Assembly: GCF_026013605.1 (NCBI RefSeq)
Contig: NZ_JAPDPJ010000001.1
Coordinates: 62,001-126,000, forward strand
Reading direction: 5' to 3'
Source of the DNA: Plebeiibacterium sediminum
GTDB lineage: Bacteria > Bacteroidota > Bacteroidia > Bacteroidales > Marinilabiliaceae
Length of the DNA stretch: 64,000 bases
Shown piece by piece: positions 47,826 to 56,188 of the stretch. The notes under the pieces were generated by a model that was not told where the DNA came from, searched no databases, and saw only the letters and a list, made by a program, of their open reading frames with translations. Within the stretch, counting starts at the first letter, position 1. Each line of letters begins with the position of its first letter. The position numbers and the translations under genes are program-made.

Positions 47826-48416
47826 TCACTTTCTGAGGTTTAGCAATTTATTAAGCCTATTTACTTCATCCTGTAATTCAATTATTTTTTCTTGTAAACT
47901 CATAATCTTTTTATCCTTTTCATAAAGATCCTTGTCCTCTTCTTCCTCCTGAGGTTGTATGCTAAGTGTATTTAAAAGTTTTTTACCTAGTATATCCTCT
48001 AAGGAAACATCCAATATCTCAGAAACCTTTTTTATTATTTCAAAGTCAACCTCTGCCCTTTTTTCCATAGAATAAACGCTTTGTCTATTTCTATAACCGA
48101 GTGCTGCAGCAAAGTCTGAAACATTAAATCTTTTTTGTTTTCTAAGTTCACTAATCCTTTTACCTACATGAGTAACCGTTTCATACGAATTACTTGACTC
48201 TTTAAGATGCTCTTCTTCATCTTTTATATCTGAATGAAAATGAGTAATTGGAATATTAAGAACCTTACAATATTTTTTTAAGGTTTCATATTGTAAGGTT
48301 TCAGTTGCTTCAAGATAATGAAGTGAATTAGGTTTAATGCCGATAGCATCAGCTATTACCTGCATTTTAATCCTCCTTTTTTTCCTTATTCTTTTAAGTT
48401 CTTCACCCTGATGCAT
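47826..48416 (-). CDS. Phage-type repressor with two XRE helix-turn-helix domains
   Basis: A 196-residue regulator. HTH 1 (about 5-60: LKRIRKKRRIKMQVIADAIGI) and HTH 2 (about 82-140: ISELRKQKRFNVSDFAAALGY) are both XRE-like and are followed by a coiled coil (about 160-196), probably for dimer formation. It lacks a peptidase S24 (LexA-like) domain, so any induction would not use RecA-driven self-cleavage. It is transcribed away from a small Cro-like gene across a region with two inverted repeats, the usual layout of a lysogeny switch. Confidence 0.85.
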   Translation of the reverse strand: MHQGEELKRIRKKRRIKMQVIADAIGIKPNSLHYLEATETLQYETLKKYCKVLNIPITHFHSDIKDEEEHLKESSNSYETVTHVGKRISELRKQKRFNVSDFAAALGYRNRQSVYSMEKRAEVDFEIIKKVSEILDVSLEDILGKKLLNTLSIQPQEEEEDKDLYEKDKKIMSLQEKIIELQDEVNRLNKLLNLRK

Positions 48417-48445
48417 AATTATTTTTTAAAAAAATCAATAATTCT

Positions 48446-48477
48446 TTTGCATTGTGTGAGGAAATACTCCATATTTG
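48446..48477 (+). promoter_or_regulatory. Rightward early promoter of the prophage
   Basis: TTTG (48446-48449), 20 bases, CATATTTG (48470-48477): one mismatch to the Bacteroidota consensus. The start would be near 48484, upstream of the Cro-like gene at 48539. Confidence 0.55.
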
Positions 48478-48494
48478 TATTGTCGAGATACAAA
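48474..48494. promoter_or_regulatory. Putative operator 1
   Basis: TTTGTAT-N7-ATACAAA, perfect 7-bp arms. It overlaps the -7 elements of both the rightward and the leftward promoter, so a bound repressor could block either. Confidence 0.6.
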
Positions 48495-48498
48495 CATA
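48491..48498 (-). promoter_or_regulatory. -7 element of the leftward (repressor) promoter
   Basis: On the minus strand TATGTTTG is a perfect TAnnTTTG. The -33 region is weak, which would suit a promoter that needs help from a bound regulator. Confidence 0.45.
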
Positions 48499-48515
48499 AT
48501 TGGAATATTTCCAAT
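48499..48515. promoter_or_regulatory. Putative operator 2
   Basis: ATTGGAATATTTCCAAT, an inverted repeat with 7 of 8 paired positions. It lies between the -33 and -7 positions of the leftward promoter. Confidence 0.5.
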
Positions 48516-48538
48516 CACACTTTAAAAATTATATAAAT

Positions 48539-48847
48539 ATGTCTAAAAAAGATTACAAATTCAACATTGAACAAAAGTTGAATGATCTCCCTTTTGAAGA
48601 GAGACAAAAAGCCCTAAAACAAATACCTGAACAACTGGGCATTAGCGACTACACCTTCTATATGTGGAGGAGAATAAAAAAATCTGATAGATCTGATATT
48701 CCATCCCTTAAACTCACATCCATTGCTGACTTCTTTCAATGTACAATTCATGAATTGATTAATATTGAAATACCTACTATTTCAATGCATTCAGCGATTC
48801 AATCTCGTTCAAAAATCAAATCCAAATACAAAATGTCAACACTTTAA
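48539..48847 (+). CDS. Small Cro-like helix-turn-helix protein
   Basis: A 102-residue protein if started at the ATG at 48539; an in-frame TTG at 48500 would lie inside operator 2 and is unlikely. The part IPEQLGISDYTFYMWRRIKKSDRSDIPSLKLTSIADFF fits a helix-turn-helix of the XRE type, in which a recognition helix is followed by a residence in a helical bundle. It has no signal or other domain. Its position opposite the repressor suggests a Cro-type antagonist. Confidence 0.65.
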   Translation: MSKKDYKFNIEQKLNDLPFEERQKALKQIPEQLGISDYTFYMWRRIKKSDRSDIPSLKLTSIADFFQCTIHELINIEIPTISMHSAIQSRSKIKSKYKMSTL

Positions 48848-48906
48848 ATACACATTACAAATTTCTGTATTTAAAACGTATGTTTTTATAGTGAATAACA
48901 CCCAAA

Positions 48907-49452
48907 TTGTATGTTATGAAGAGTATAGAATTCCATACTGACCCATTTGGCGAAGACATTATTGTATCGCAAGGAGGAGCGCACAGAACTTTTTCAGAGA
49001 AAGACACTGAGTTAATTAAACTAATGTATGCCGAAATTGAAACCATGTATCCAGACGCTTTCAATAGGTTGCAAGAGTTATATAGCCCAAGTGCTGATTT
49101 TAGATATTTGGTAGTTCGTAGGTTTGTTAAATGTAACTTTGGTTTAGCCGATGAAAAGCCAGATATAGACCACGAAGGAAACTGGAATCTTGAAAAGGTA
49201 AAATGCCCCCTTAGAGGTGGATTTTGTTGCGATGAAGAAGTAATTTGTTCTCCTAAGTTCAACACAGGACTAACCAGCAGAGAAACAGAAATACTTTCAC
49301 TTATAAATATTCCTGTAAAGGAAATTGCAAACAAGTTTTTTATAAGTATTTCAACTGCAGAAAATCACATTGCCAACATTAAGAAAAAATTGAACCTAGG
49401 TAATAATACCGAGCTCACTCAATATGCAATTAAGCATAATATTTTAAAGTAG
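48907..49452 (+). CDS. LuxR-type helix-turn-helix regulator
   Basis: A 181-residue protein whose last 60 residues are a GerE/LuxR DNA-binding domain: LTSRETEILSLINIPVKEIANKFFISISTAENHIANIKKKL. The N-terminal 120 residues contain five Cys in two groups (RRFVKCNFG and KCPLRGGFCCDEEVIC), which could bind a metal; I do not know a named domain for this part. Similar proteins are common early genes in Bacteroidota prophages. It probably controls later genes. Confidence 0.75.
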   Translation: MYVMKSIEFHTDPFGEDIIVSQGGAHRTFSEKDTELIKLMYAEIETMYPDAFNRLQELYSPSADFRYLVVRRFVKCNFGLADEKPDIDHEGNWNLEKVKCPLRGGFCCDEEVICSPKFNTGLTSRETEILSLINIPVKEIANKFFISISTAENHIANIKKKLNLGNNTELTQYAIKHNILK

Positions 49453-49566
49453 TTAAAACATAGAATTAATATGCCGGAACGTTCTTTTAAGGCTATTGTA
49501 TTATTACAACCATCATAAGCCACCCTATCGGTAATTAATTCCTCACACACTTTTAAAAATATTACA

Positions 49567-49968
49567 ATGAGCAATACAAATAGGCTTCTTACATCAAAGA
49601 AGCTACAACCTATGCGCTATAAAGTTTATATAGCGGGTAAGGTAACAGGCTTACCTTATAAAGAAACTTTTGAAAAATTTTTAAAAGTTGAAGAAATGCT
49701 CAGAAGGCTTGGGCACGAAGTAGTAAATCCAATGCGCCTTGTAACCCAAGGTACCGACTGGCAAAGTGCAATGCGTATTTGCATACCGGCATTATACGGA
49801 TGCAACGCCATTTACCTTTTACCAGACTGGCACGAAAGCAAAGGTGCAAACCTTGAATATCATAATGCTGATGCCATGAGATTTACACTAGTAAACGATT
49901 TAGTTATAGGCGAAATGAAAACCCGAATAGCTAACATCGAAAAACAATTCCCACAATTTCAAGACTAA
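49567..49968 (+). CDS. DUF4406 protein (nucleoside deoxyribosyltransferase-like fold)
   Basis: A 133-residue protein with YKVYIAGKVTGLPYKETFEKFLKVEEMLRRLGHEVVNP, the DUF4406 pattern, and later IYLLPDWHESKGANLEYHNADA. The fold resembles nucleoside 2-deoxyribosyltransferases, and phage members are thought to act on nucleotides, though this is not shown. A start at the internal Met (16th residue) is possible. Confidence 0.8.
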   Translation: MSNTNRLLTSKKLQPMRYKVYIAGKVTGLPYKETFEKFLKVEEMLRRLGHEVVNPMRLVTQGTDWQSAMRICIPALYGCNAIYLLPDWHESKGANLEYHNADAMRFTLVNDLVIGEMKTRIANIEKQFPQFQD

Positions 49969-49973
49969 AAAAA

Positions 49974-50186
49974 ATGGACTACCCACAATTTACAATTAAA
50001 GTAATAGCATTACCAGAAATAGCAAATGAGCTTGTTGACTTTTTACCTGTAGAGTTAACAAATGAGGTAAGCAAAAAATACGAAAACAAAGAAGATAAAA
50101 ACCTTTGTCACCGTTTTATAAAACTGGATCCTGACTTATTCAAAAAATACAAGTTGGTTCCAATTGAGGAAGGAGGTGTGAAATGA
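49974..50186 (+). CDS. Small phage protein of unknown function
   Basis: A 70-residue acidic and basic mixed protein with no recognised domain. It is 5 bases after the DUF4406 gene and overlaps the next gene by ATGA. A strong GGAGGTG site for that next gene is inside its 3' end. Confidence 0.6.
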   Translation: MDYPQFTIKVIALPEIANELVDFLPVELTNEVSKKYENKEDKNLCHRFIKLDPDLFKKYKLVPIEEGGVK

Positions 50187-50899
50187 AAGGGATTCTGTTT
50201 AAACCAGATATGATTGCTGCAATAGACAGCGGTCAAAAAACAATGACCAGGAGAGTAGAAAGTTGCTTGAGCGATTTCAATGATGATCCTAACGCATACA
50301 ACTTCGAAAAGATTCTATACTCAAATAAGTTAGGTTATTCAAATGCATTCTTTGCTCCAGAATCAAAAACATGTTTACTGGGTAAAAGACCTAAATACGA
50401 AACCGGAGATATTATATACATCCGTGAACCGTTTAGGGTTCCTCGCGATTTTGATTCATTATCTCCTGCAAATATTACCGCTGCTCCAATAGAGTATAAA
50501 TATGGAGGTACAAAGAATTGCATTGGTAATAAAATTCTTAATCCAGGCAAATGGAGATCTCCACTACACTTACCTGTAAAATTTGCACGAAAATTTTTAA
50601 AGATTACAGACGTCAGAGTTGAGCGATTAAAAGACATATCTGATAGTGACTGCATTAGTGAAGGAATAAAAATTCAGAAAGAGAATATTGAAGGTGTTTG
50701 GTATGAGAAATACAATTCTCCGTTAAAAACTTTAGTAACAAGTGATCCTTATGAAAGCTTTAAAACATTGTGGCAATCCATAAATGGAAATAAATCATGG
50801 GAGCTTGATCCGTGGGTATTCATATATGAATTTGAACGATGCAATAAAGATGGACAACCAATTGAAGAAACACCATTGGCAAGTTGCCATAACAATTAA
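50183..50899 (+). CDS. ASCH-like phage protein
   Basis: A 238-residue protein that begins MKGILFKPDMIAAIDSGQKTMTRR and continues GDIIYIREPFR. This is the pattern of phage-encoded ASCH (PUA-like) proteins, which may bind RNA or modified nucleic acids; the actual role is not known. The start has an excellent GGAGGTG ribosome binding site and overlaps the preceding stop by ATGA. Confidence 0.75.
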   Translation: MKGILFKPDMIAAIDSGQKTMTRRVESCLSDFNDDPNAYNFEKILYSNKLGYSNAFFAPESKTCLLGKRPKYETGDIIYIREPFRVPRDFDSLSPANITAAPIEYKYGGTKNCIGNKILNPGKWRSPLHLPVKFARKFLKITDVRVERLKDISDSDCISEGIKIQKENIEGVWYEKYNSPLKTLVTSDPYESFKTLWQSINGNKSWELDPWVFIYEFERCNKDGQPIEETPLASCHNN

Positions 50900-51041
50900 C
50901 GGAATTACAAAACATTATACCGGGTACCGAACTGTGAGTGAGATGTTGTTGGGAGCGGCTCAGTATTTAAAACAGCATAAAGATGAAAAAGAACTTAATA
51001 ATAGTAGGCCCTATAGCATCAGGGAAAACAACATTAGCTAA
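50850..51041 (+). CDS. Small phage protein overlapping the ASCH-like gene
   Basis: About 63 residues from the ATG at 50850 (MDNQLKKHHWQVAITINGI). It overlaps the end of the previous gene by 50 bases and the start of the next by 59, both in other frames. The Trp-containing, beta-rich look and the continuous overlaps support a real small gene, but the evidence is limited; the reading frame is also open further upstream. Confidence 0.45.
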   Translation: MDNQLKKHHWQVAITINGITKHYTGYRTVSEMLLGAAQYLKQHKDEKELNNSRPYSIRENNIS

Positions 51042-51372
51042 TCATATTAAGGCACAATACAAAAATCCAATAACGTTGATTTTTAAAGGTTATGATCAGT
51101 CAGGATTTCCTCCATTCTATTTCAATAATTGTAATGAAGATACAGATTTGGTAATAATTGAATGCGAGACCAATAACGCCATACATATTGAAACTATTAT
51201 ACGAAGATGTGTCTATCCTATAAACGTTGAAAAGCGAGGTAATTCCCCTTTTCAAATAGATCCAAAAATAATATTTACGACTCAGGAACTACCTTCTGAT
51301 TTAAATTTAAAAAGTACTACTCAGTACTATGACTTTGTTTTTCTAACAAACAACAATCCTTTTAATAATTAG
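50983..51372 (+). CDS. Small P-loop protein
   Basis: A 129-residue protein starting MKKNLIIVGPIASGKTTLANHI, a clear Walker A motif. A Walker B-like strand is at DLVIIECE. It is too short for a complete AAA+ protein and looks like a compact P-loop NTPase or kinase-like fold. Its place before the DnaT-like and DnaC-like genes suggests the replication module. Confidence 0.65.
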   Translation: MKKNLIIVGPIASGKTTLANHIKAQYKNPITLIFKGYDQSGFPPFYFNNCNEDTDLVIIECETNNAIHIETIIRRCVYPINVEKRGNSPFQIDPKIIFTTQELPSDLNLKSTTQYYDFVFLTNNNPFNN

Positions 51373-51374
51373 CT

Positions 51375-51845
51375 ATGCAAACAAAATACGTAAAAGCAGT
51401 TAATTCAATTCAGGATCTATTTCATGAATTAGGTGACGAGGGAAAACTTTCAAGTTATCAGATTTCTAAATTTAATGAAGCGCAAAAAGTACTGGTCAAC
51501 TTTAACCAATGGGTGACTGATCAAATAAACGGTAATCAAAAAATTGAACTCCCCTGGAAAAGCGATGCCTTTGCTGCAAAATGGCTTGAATGGAAAAAAC
51601 ACCATAAGCAAAAAACAAGTAAGAATTACACACCAATGGGTGAGCAAAAGGCATTATCAAACTTGTTTAATATTTCAAATCAAAGTGAGCAAAAGGCCAT
51701 CATAAACATTGATTATTCAATTAGTAATAATTGGAGCGGTGTTTATGAATACAAGCCATCAAAGCAAAAAGTAGTTAATAAATCAGGTAATCGCCCAGGA
51801 CAAAAAATTACTAACCAAAAACCAAAGAATTATGAAGGCTGGTGA
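51375..51845 (+). CDS. Replication-associated protein with DnaT/O-like C-terminal motif
   Basis: A 156-residue protein. The segment LPWKSDAFAAKWLEWKKHH, followed by a helical part and ending AIINIDYSISNNWSGVYEY, matches the C-terminal region of phage replication proteins that work with DnaC-type loaders ('W..W...K' with 'AI..I..SI..gW.G.y'). It overlaps the next gene, a DnaC-like ATPase, by 14 bases, which supports this reading. It probably helps bring the helicase to the origin. Confidence 0.6.
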   Translation: MQTKYVKAVNSIQDLFHELGDEGKLSSYQISKFNEAQKVLVNFNQWVTDQINGNQKIELPWKSDAFAAKWLEWKKHHKQKTSKNYTPMGEQKALSNLFNISNQSEQKAIINIDYSISNNWSGVYEYKPSKQKVVNKSGNRPGQKITNQKPKNYEGW

Positions 51846-52431
51846 TATTCAACTCGGACTAGAACGATTAAAGCAGGCACATATTAACCCTGTACGAAAG
51901 GCAAAAAAGTTTTCATTTGGAGACTTTAAGTACTGCCGTCAAATATTATATCAATCTTTTATTAGTACTGATGGAACGGTGCAAAAACTAGAATGGTTAC
52001 CTGAGTATGATAAAGTTGCTGAATGGATGGTTGACAACCAAGGGAAAGGCCTTTGCATGGTTGGTGATTGTGGTCGTGGCAAATCAAGTATTTTAACAGG
52101 TGTACTCCCTCTTATTTTTAATATAAAGTTTAACAAGAATGTACATGTTTATCCTGCAGAGGAAATGCCGGAAAAAATACAAGAGATTTTAACCCGTCCT
52201 ATAATTGCCATTGATGAACTAGGCGTAGAACCTATGCTTAATAACTATGGAGAAAAGTACGAGGCTTTTAACCGAATTATTAATCTGGCCGAAAAGGAAA
52301 TGCGGCTACTTTTTATTACCACAAATCTTACTAAAGATCAGATTTTACAACGATATGATATCAGAACTTGGGAAAGGATCAACAGACTTTGTAAAGTAGT
52401 AAGATTTGAAGGCGAAAGTTATAGGAGGTAA
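51832..52431 (+). CDS. DnaC-like helicase-loader ATPase
   Basis: A 199-residue AAA+ ATPase with Walker A VGDCGRGKSS (about residue 78), Walker B IIAIDELGVEP and sensor LLFITTNLTKDQI, ending in the RYDIRTWERINRL box with its Arg residues. This is the layout of DnaC/DnaI-type helicase loaders. The next gene encodes a primase-helicase, with only 3 bases between. Confidence 0.85.
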   Translation: MKAGDIQLGLERLKQAHINPVRKAKKFSFGDFKYCRQILYQSFISTDGTVQKLEWLPEYDKVAEWMVDNQGKGLCMVGDCGRGKSSILTGVLPLIFNIKFNKNVHVYPAEEMPEKIQEILTRPIIAIDELGVEPMLNNYGEKYEAFNRIINLAEKEMRLLFITTNLTKDQILQRYDIRTWERINRLCKVVRFEGESYRR

Positions 52432-52434
52432 TTT

Positions 52435-54462
52435 ATGTCGGAGCTTAATTATAAACCAATTACTGAGAATGGTAAAAAATCTGAAGATCAGGTTTTATTT
52501 ATACCAGAATCAGTAAAAAAACAAGCTAGCATTTCTACATTATTTATTACAGATTTACCTTTTAAAGCCAATGCTGCAATAAAAGCTGGTATACCGTTTA
52601 TCGGGTACAAAGGAATTACTAATCAAGATAGTGATACTTTAAAAACACTTGAACCAGGATTAGTAAAGCTTTTAGCTCAAAAGAAGATTCACTCTGTAGT
52701 ACTTATGTACAATGCCGATGTTCTGGATCCAAAGTTTAAACCCGGTGCAGATAAAGATCTTACTGCACCATTAAATAATATCTATTTTGCCGTAAAGCAG
52801 TTTAAAGAAACTCTTTTTGAAATAGATGATACAATTACACTTTGGTTTGCCCACATTAAACACCATTTTTTTGCTACTGATAGTATTATTTCGCTAGATG
52901 AATTGGCACAAAAGAGCAAGGACTCAATGAAGAGTTTACGCCAGTTCAGAAAAAAGGAGAATGCTTTCTATGACAAAATAAACCTTACAGAATTAAGCTT
53001 AACAAGGTTATACAATCATCTTAAACTTAAGGATGTTATTAGCTTTTACTCTTATCATTCAGATAGATTAAAGAGTTATGAATTTACTTTTAGGCATGTT
53101 CGATATTGCCATGATGGTGATAAGCTCGAAAAATTGCAGCATACGGATAGAAAGCTGTATTTGAGAGTTGGATCCGATTATTACAAACGAATGATGACTA
53201 TTAATAGCCATAATGAGTATGAGGAAGTATTGAGCAGGTGGAAGGTTGGAGAAATTAATCGGGATTATGGGAGTGATTTTATAAAGCAAATTCCAAAGTA
53301 TGATGGTTTTGTAAACAAACCAAGTAATAATGGAGAGTATCAACGAACATACACTGTGGCACATCATAATGTTACCAGTGAATTGTATAACATTTATCAC
53401 CCTATTGATCACGATCCGGTTGCAGGAGAGTGGCCAGTCATTGAAAAGTTTCTAAGGCATATTTTCTCAGCAGCCAATTTAGATGGTGAAATACTTTACG
53501 AGTTTGGTTTAGATTACATTCAACTATCATTTCAAAATCCGATGCAACGTCTACCTATATTGGCTTTAGTAAGTAGTGAACGAAATACAGGTAAATCTAC
53601 TTTTCTTGATTTTTTGAAACTGATATTTGGTGCTAATATGAGTATCCTGGACAATCAACGCTTTAATCCAAAGTTTACATCTCACTTCGCAGGGAAGTTA
53701 TTTGTAGCAGTAGATGAAGGTCATATTCCGGTAAACGATAAAATGACCAAGGAAATGATTAAGAATATGGCCACAGGTAAAGTAATGTGGTTAGAGGCCA
53801 AAGGGAGTGATGCCAAAAGCGTTGATAATTACACACACCTCATATTCTGCACCAATGACGAACGAAACTTTATGCAGATTGATCCAGGCGAAAACAGGTT
53901 TGCAGTTCTTAAGGTACCAAGCTTTTTAAAAGCCGGTAAAAAGAACGATCCTGATATGTTAGAGAAGATGCGTAAAGAGGTGCCTTGCTTTCTGAACTTC
54001 TTAAATAACAGAAAGCTTCATTATGGCACTAAGACCAGCCGTTTTTGGTTTCCTGATCATGTTTATGTTACGGAATCACTAAGAACTGTAATGCATAACA
54101 CCCGAAGTATTCTTGAAAAAGAACTTGAAGAGTACATGGTTGATTCATTTTTCAATTTTAATGAAACTGAGATATGCTATACTCTTACCGATTTAACTAC
54201 TGAGTTGAATAAGAATAGTGACTATAAGTTTAAGAATACTGATGTGAGAGATAAGCTTATTGAAATATATAACATATCACCAGGAGAAAACAAAAGGTAC
54301 AAACATTATTCAACAGATGATAATGGTGAAATTATGGTAACTGAAAAGAAAGGTCGCTATTGTTCTTTTTTTATTAAACAATTTCTAAATGATGAAGAGT
54401 TAGAAAGATTTTTTAAAAAACCTGTGGAATTTGTGGCTAATGTTCCAAAAGACTGTAATTGA
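52435..54462 (+). CDS. Phage D5-type primase-helicase (DUF5906-like)
   Basis: A 675-residue replication protein with a strong ribosome binding site (TAGGAGGT). Residues of about 30-130 look TOPRIM-like (a toprim/primase-like SVVLMYNADVLD strand); about 370-510 form an SF3-type helicase with Walker A SSERNTGKSTF and Walker B LFVAVDEGH, followed by the sensor LIFCTNDERNF and a conserved ENRF Arg. The C-terminal 130 residues form a helical, winged-helix-like domain that is duplicated as the separate gene at 54705. It should unwind and prime the element's DNA. Confidence 0.85.
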   Translation: MSELNYKPITENGKKSEDQVLFIPESVKKQASISTLFITDLPFKANAAIKAGIPFIGYKGITNQDSDTLKTLEPGLVKLLAQKKIHSVVLMYNADVLDPKFKPGADKDLTAPLNNIYFAVKQFKETLFEIDDTITLWFAHIKHHFFATDSIISLDELAQKSKDSMKSLRQFRKKENAFYDKINLTELSLTRLYNHLKLKDVISFYSYHSDRLKSYEFTFRHVRYCHDGDKLEKLQHTDRKLYLRVGSDYYKRMMTINSHNEYEEVLSRWKVGEINRDYGSDFIKQIPKYDGFVNKPSNNGEYQRTYTVAHHNVTSELYNIYHPIDHDPVAGEWPVIEKFLRHIFSAANLDGEILYEFGLDYIQLSFQNPMQRLPILALVSSERNTGKSTFLDFLKLIFGANMSILDNQRFNPKFTSHFAGKLFVAVDEGHIPVNDKMTKEMIKNMATGKVMWLEAKGSDAKSVDNYTHLIFCTNDERNFMQIDPGENRFAVLKVPSFLKAGKKNDPDMLEKMRKEVPCFLNFLNNRKLHYGTKTSRFWFPDHVYVTESLRTVMHNTRSILEKELEEYMVDSFFNFNETEICYTLTDLTTELNKNSDYKFKNTDVRDKLIEIYNISPGENKRYKHYSTDDNGEIMVTEKKGRYCSFFIKQFLNDEELERFFKKPVEFVANVPKDCN

Positions 54463-54533
54463 TTAAATATTAACACAATAAATATGGGACAAATAATTTA
54501 ATGCAAAAATAGTAAAGTGGCTAATGTTCCAAA
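54433..54533 (+). repeat. 17-bp direct repeat marking a local duplication
   Basis: GTGGCTAATGTTCCAAA occurs at 54433-54449 (end of the primase gene) and 54517-54533 (gap before the next gene), 84 bases apart. It fits a partial duplication of the 3' end of the primase gene. Confidence 0.75.
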
Positions 54534-54704
54534 TAAAGAACATGCTGCCACAAATGGGAACAAATCAAAAATTAATAGGAACAAAGTTATAACGATGTAA
54601 CACCATGATAAACTGAATCTTACAACAGTAAAATGAGCTTTGGAACAAAATCCACGCAATTTTTCACAATGTGTTATAATTCGGAAATTCAAAAAAAATC
54701 AATA

Positions 54705-55229
54705 ATGGAAAAAATAAAAAATATCAACTTACTTATAGTTCAAGAAATTGAAACATACTTAATGAAAGCCTTTAGGGTCTTTAATAAAAAGGAACTCAAT
54801 TATAGCTTATCTGAACTAACAAATATTATAAATAGAAATAGCGATTTCGCTTTTAACAAAAGAGATGTGAAAGCCATTTTGTTAAGCTATTTTAAAGTAG
54901 CTCCATCAGGTAATATGCACTATGTGTATTATTTTTTTGATGATAATTGGAATGCTTCATCAATGCATAAAAAGGGGTGGTTCTATAGGTTTATAGCTAA
55001 GGATATAATGCCCAAAAGTGTATTTGATGCTTATTTTAAAGAAGCCAACCATTGCAAAATAAAACACCTTGGAATATGCACAACAATTGGTGAATTACGC
55101 ACAGCTATTGCTGATTATCCTGCAGAAACATCTTTTGGTTTTAGGAATCAACCCATGCAACACCTGCATGAAGTTTCATATAATGATGGTAAAACCTTTG
55201 TTGTTTTTCAAGAACCAATTAACTCATAG
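54705..55229 (+). CDS. Free-standing paralogue of the primase C-terminal domain
   Basis: A 174-residue protein from the ATG at 54705. Its first 110 residues match the end of the preceding primase-helicase: EIETYLMKAFRVFNKKELNYSLSELTNIINRNSDFAF against ELEEYMVDSFFNFNETEICYTLTDLTTELNKNSDYKF. The last 60 residues (GICTTIGELRTAIADYPAETSFGF) are not shared. It may be a regulator or adaptor that competes with the primase for its partner. I do not know a described counterpart. Confidence 0.7.
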   Translation: MEKIKNINLLIVQEIETYLMKAFRVFNKKELNYSLSELTNIINRNSDFAFNKRDVKAILLSYFKVAPSGNMHYVYYFFDDNWNASSMHKKGWFYRFIAKDIMPKSVFDAYFKEANHCKIKHLGICTTIGELRTAIADYPAETSFGFRNQPMQHLHEVSYNDGKTFVVFQEPINS

Positions 55230-55233
55230 TTTT

Positions 55234-55416
55234 ATGCATAATACTGATAATATATCTGAAGACTATAAACCAATAAGTGACAAACGATTTGCAGAGGTAT
55301 TAAAAAAACATGCAAACCACGAGATATGGCACACCTGCACTTGTTGCGGATACGAATACGATATGAGAATTCACGGGTATATATGCCCAAATTGTAAACA
55401 TGAAATTGAGAAATAA
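55234..55416 (+). CDS. Small zinc-ribbon protein
   Basis: A 60-residue protein from the ATG at 55234 (4 bases after the previous stop) with two Cys pairs, HTCTCCGYEY and YICPNCKHE, typical of a zinc ribbon. It probably binds nucleic acid or a protein; no further assignment. Confidence 0.65.
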   Translation: MHNTDNISEDYKPISDKRFAEVLKKHANHEIWHTCTCCGYEYDMRIHGYICPNCKHEIEK

Positions 55417-55417
55417 A

Positions 55418-55642
55418 ATGATACCTAATAGAGCCAGAATAACAAGAGTATTAGACTTAAAAGATAAGGAGACAGAAAAATTTGGAGTTGCAATTCAAAA
55501 AAAGAAAGGTGGAAGATTTAATTCTTACCTCGCAGAAAACAATAAAATGTATGTAACAACAAACAAAAGTGAAGTAATTCAAAAGGTAAAGCAAGTCAAT
55601 AAACAACTTCAAGAACTAAGAGACAAGGAGGTGATATCATGA
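55418..55642 (+). CDS. Small basic phage protein
   Basis: A 74-residue Lys-rich protein. I prefer the ATG at 55418, just after the stop of the zinc-ribbon gene, although the frame is open from 55400. No domain is recognised. The C-terminal half (SEVIQKVKQVNKQLQELRD) looks helical. The GGAGGTG site for the next gene lies in its last codons. Confidence 0.55.
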   Translation: MIPNRARITRVLDLKDKETEKFGVAIQKKKGGRFNSYLAENNKMYVTTNKSEVIQKVKQVNKQLQELRDKEVIS

Positions 55643-55989
55643 AAAAACAATATGACTTTGAATACGGATCAAGTGAAGCCTTTGCTTCATTTGAAGTAGA
55701 CACAGAAATCTTCACAGAAAAAGAAGCTCAAAGCTTTCTCAACTTCTTTGTCTGGTCTTACGATAAAGAAGAAAACCCGATTGATGAAGCAATGAGAAAG
55801 TATGCTATATCAGTTATTGAATGCGCAACATTTGAAGACTGGAATACTCGTGGAGTAATTGATGAATTTAATAATAAAGAAGGTTACTACAAGGTTGATG
55901 GTAGCGAAGGTATTACATTAAAATATGTTGAGAGATACGAATTTGAAGAAGAAAACTTAACCATTAAAGTTAAGGAGGTTCAATCATGA
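55639..55989 (+). CDS. DUF2528-like phage protein
   Basis: A 116-residue acidic protein (FEVDTEIFTEKEAQSFLNFFVWSYDKEENPIDEAMRKYA) that resembles DUF2528 proteins of phages and plasmids from memory of the pattern. Function is unknown. It has an ideal AAGGAGGTG ribosome binding site and overlaps both neighbours by ATGA. Confidence 0.65.
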   Translation: MKKQYDFEYGSSEAFASFEVDTEIFTEKEAQSFLNFFVWSYDKEENPIDEAMRKYAISVIECATFEDWNTRGVIDEFNNKEGYYKVDGSEGITLKYVERYEFEEENLTIKVKEVQS

Positions 55990-56186
55990 CTTTAAGAGAA
56001 TGTACCGGAAGATGGTTTCTGAAAAAAAGATTTTTTGGAGGCTATACAGTAATAGTTGAAGTTATAAAACACAGATTCGACGCTAACGATGGAACAAAGG
56101 ATCCTGATTTAATTGTATGGGAAAAAGCAACAGAAAGCGACCTGTACAATATAGATATAATGGGTATTCAAAACTTAGAGGTATAG
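55986..56186 (+). CDS. Small phage protein of unknown function
   Basis: A 66-residue protein with a strong AAGGAGGT site and ATGA overlap with the preceding gene. It has beta-rich, aromatic sequence (TGRWFLKKRFFGGYTVIVEVI) and no recognised domain. Confidence 0.6.
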   Translation: MTLRECTGRWFLKKRFFGGYTVIVEVIKHRFDANDGTKDPDLIVWEKATESDLYNIDIMGIQNLEV

Positions 56187-56188
56187 CT

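Noticed and set aside
53068-53412. 114-residue minus-strand frame inside the primase-helicase gene
   Set aside because: Shadow frame with composition of antisense sequence and no domain.
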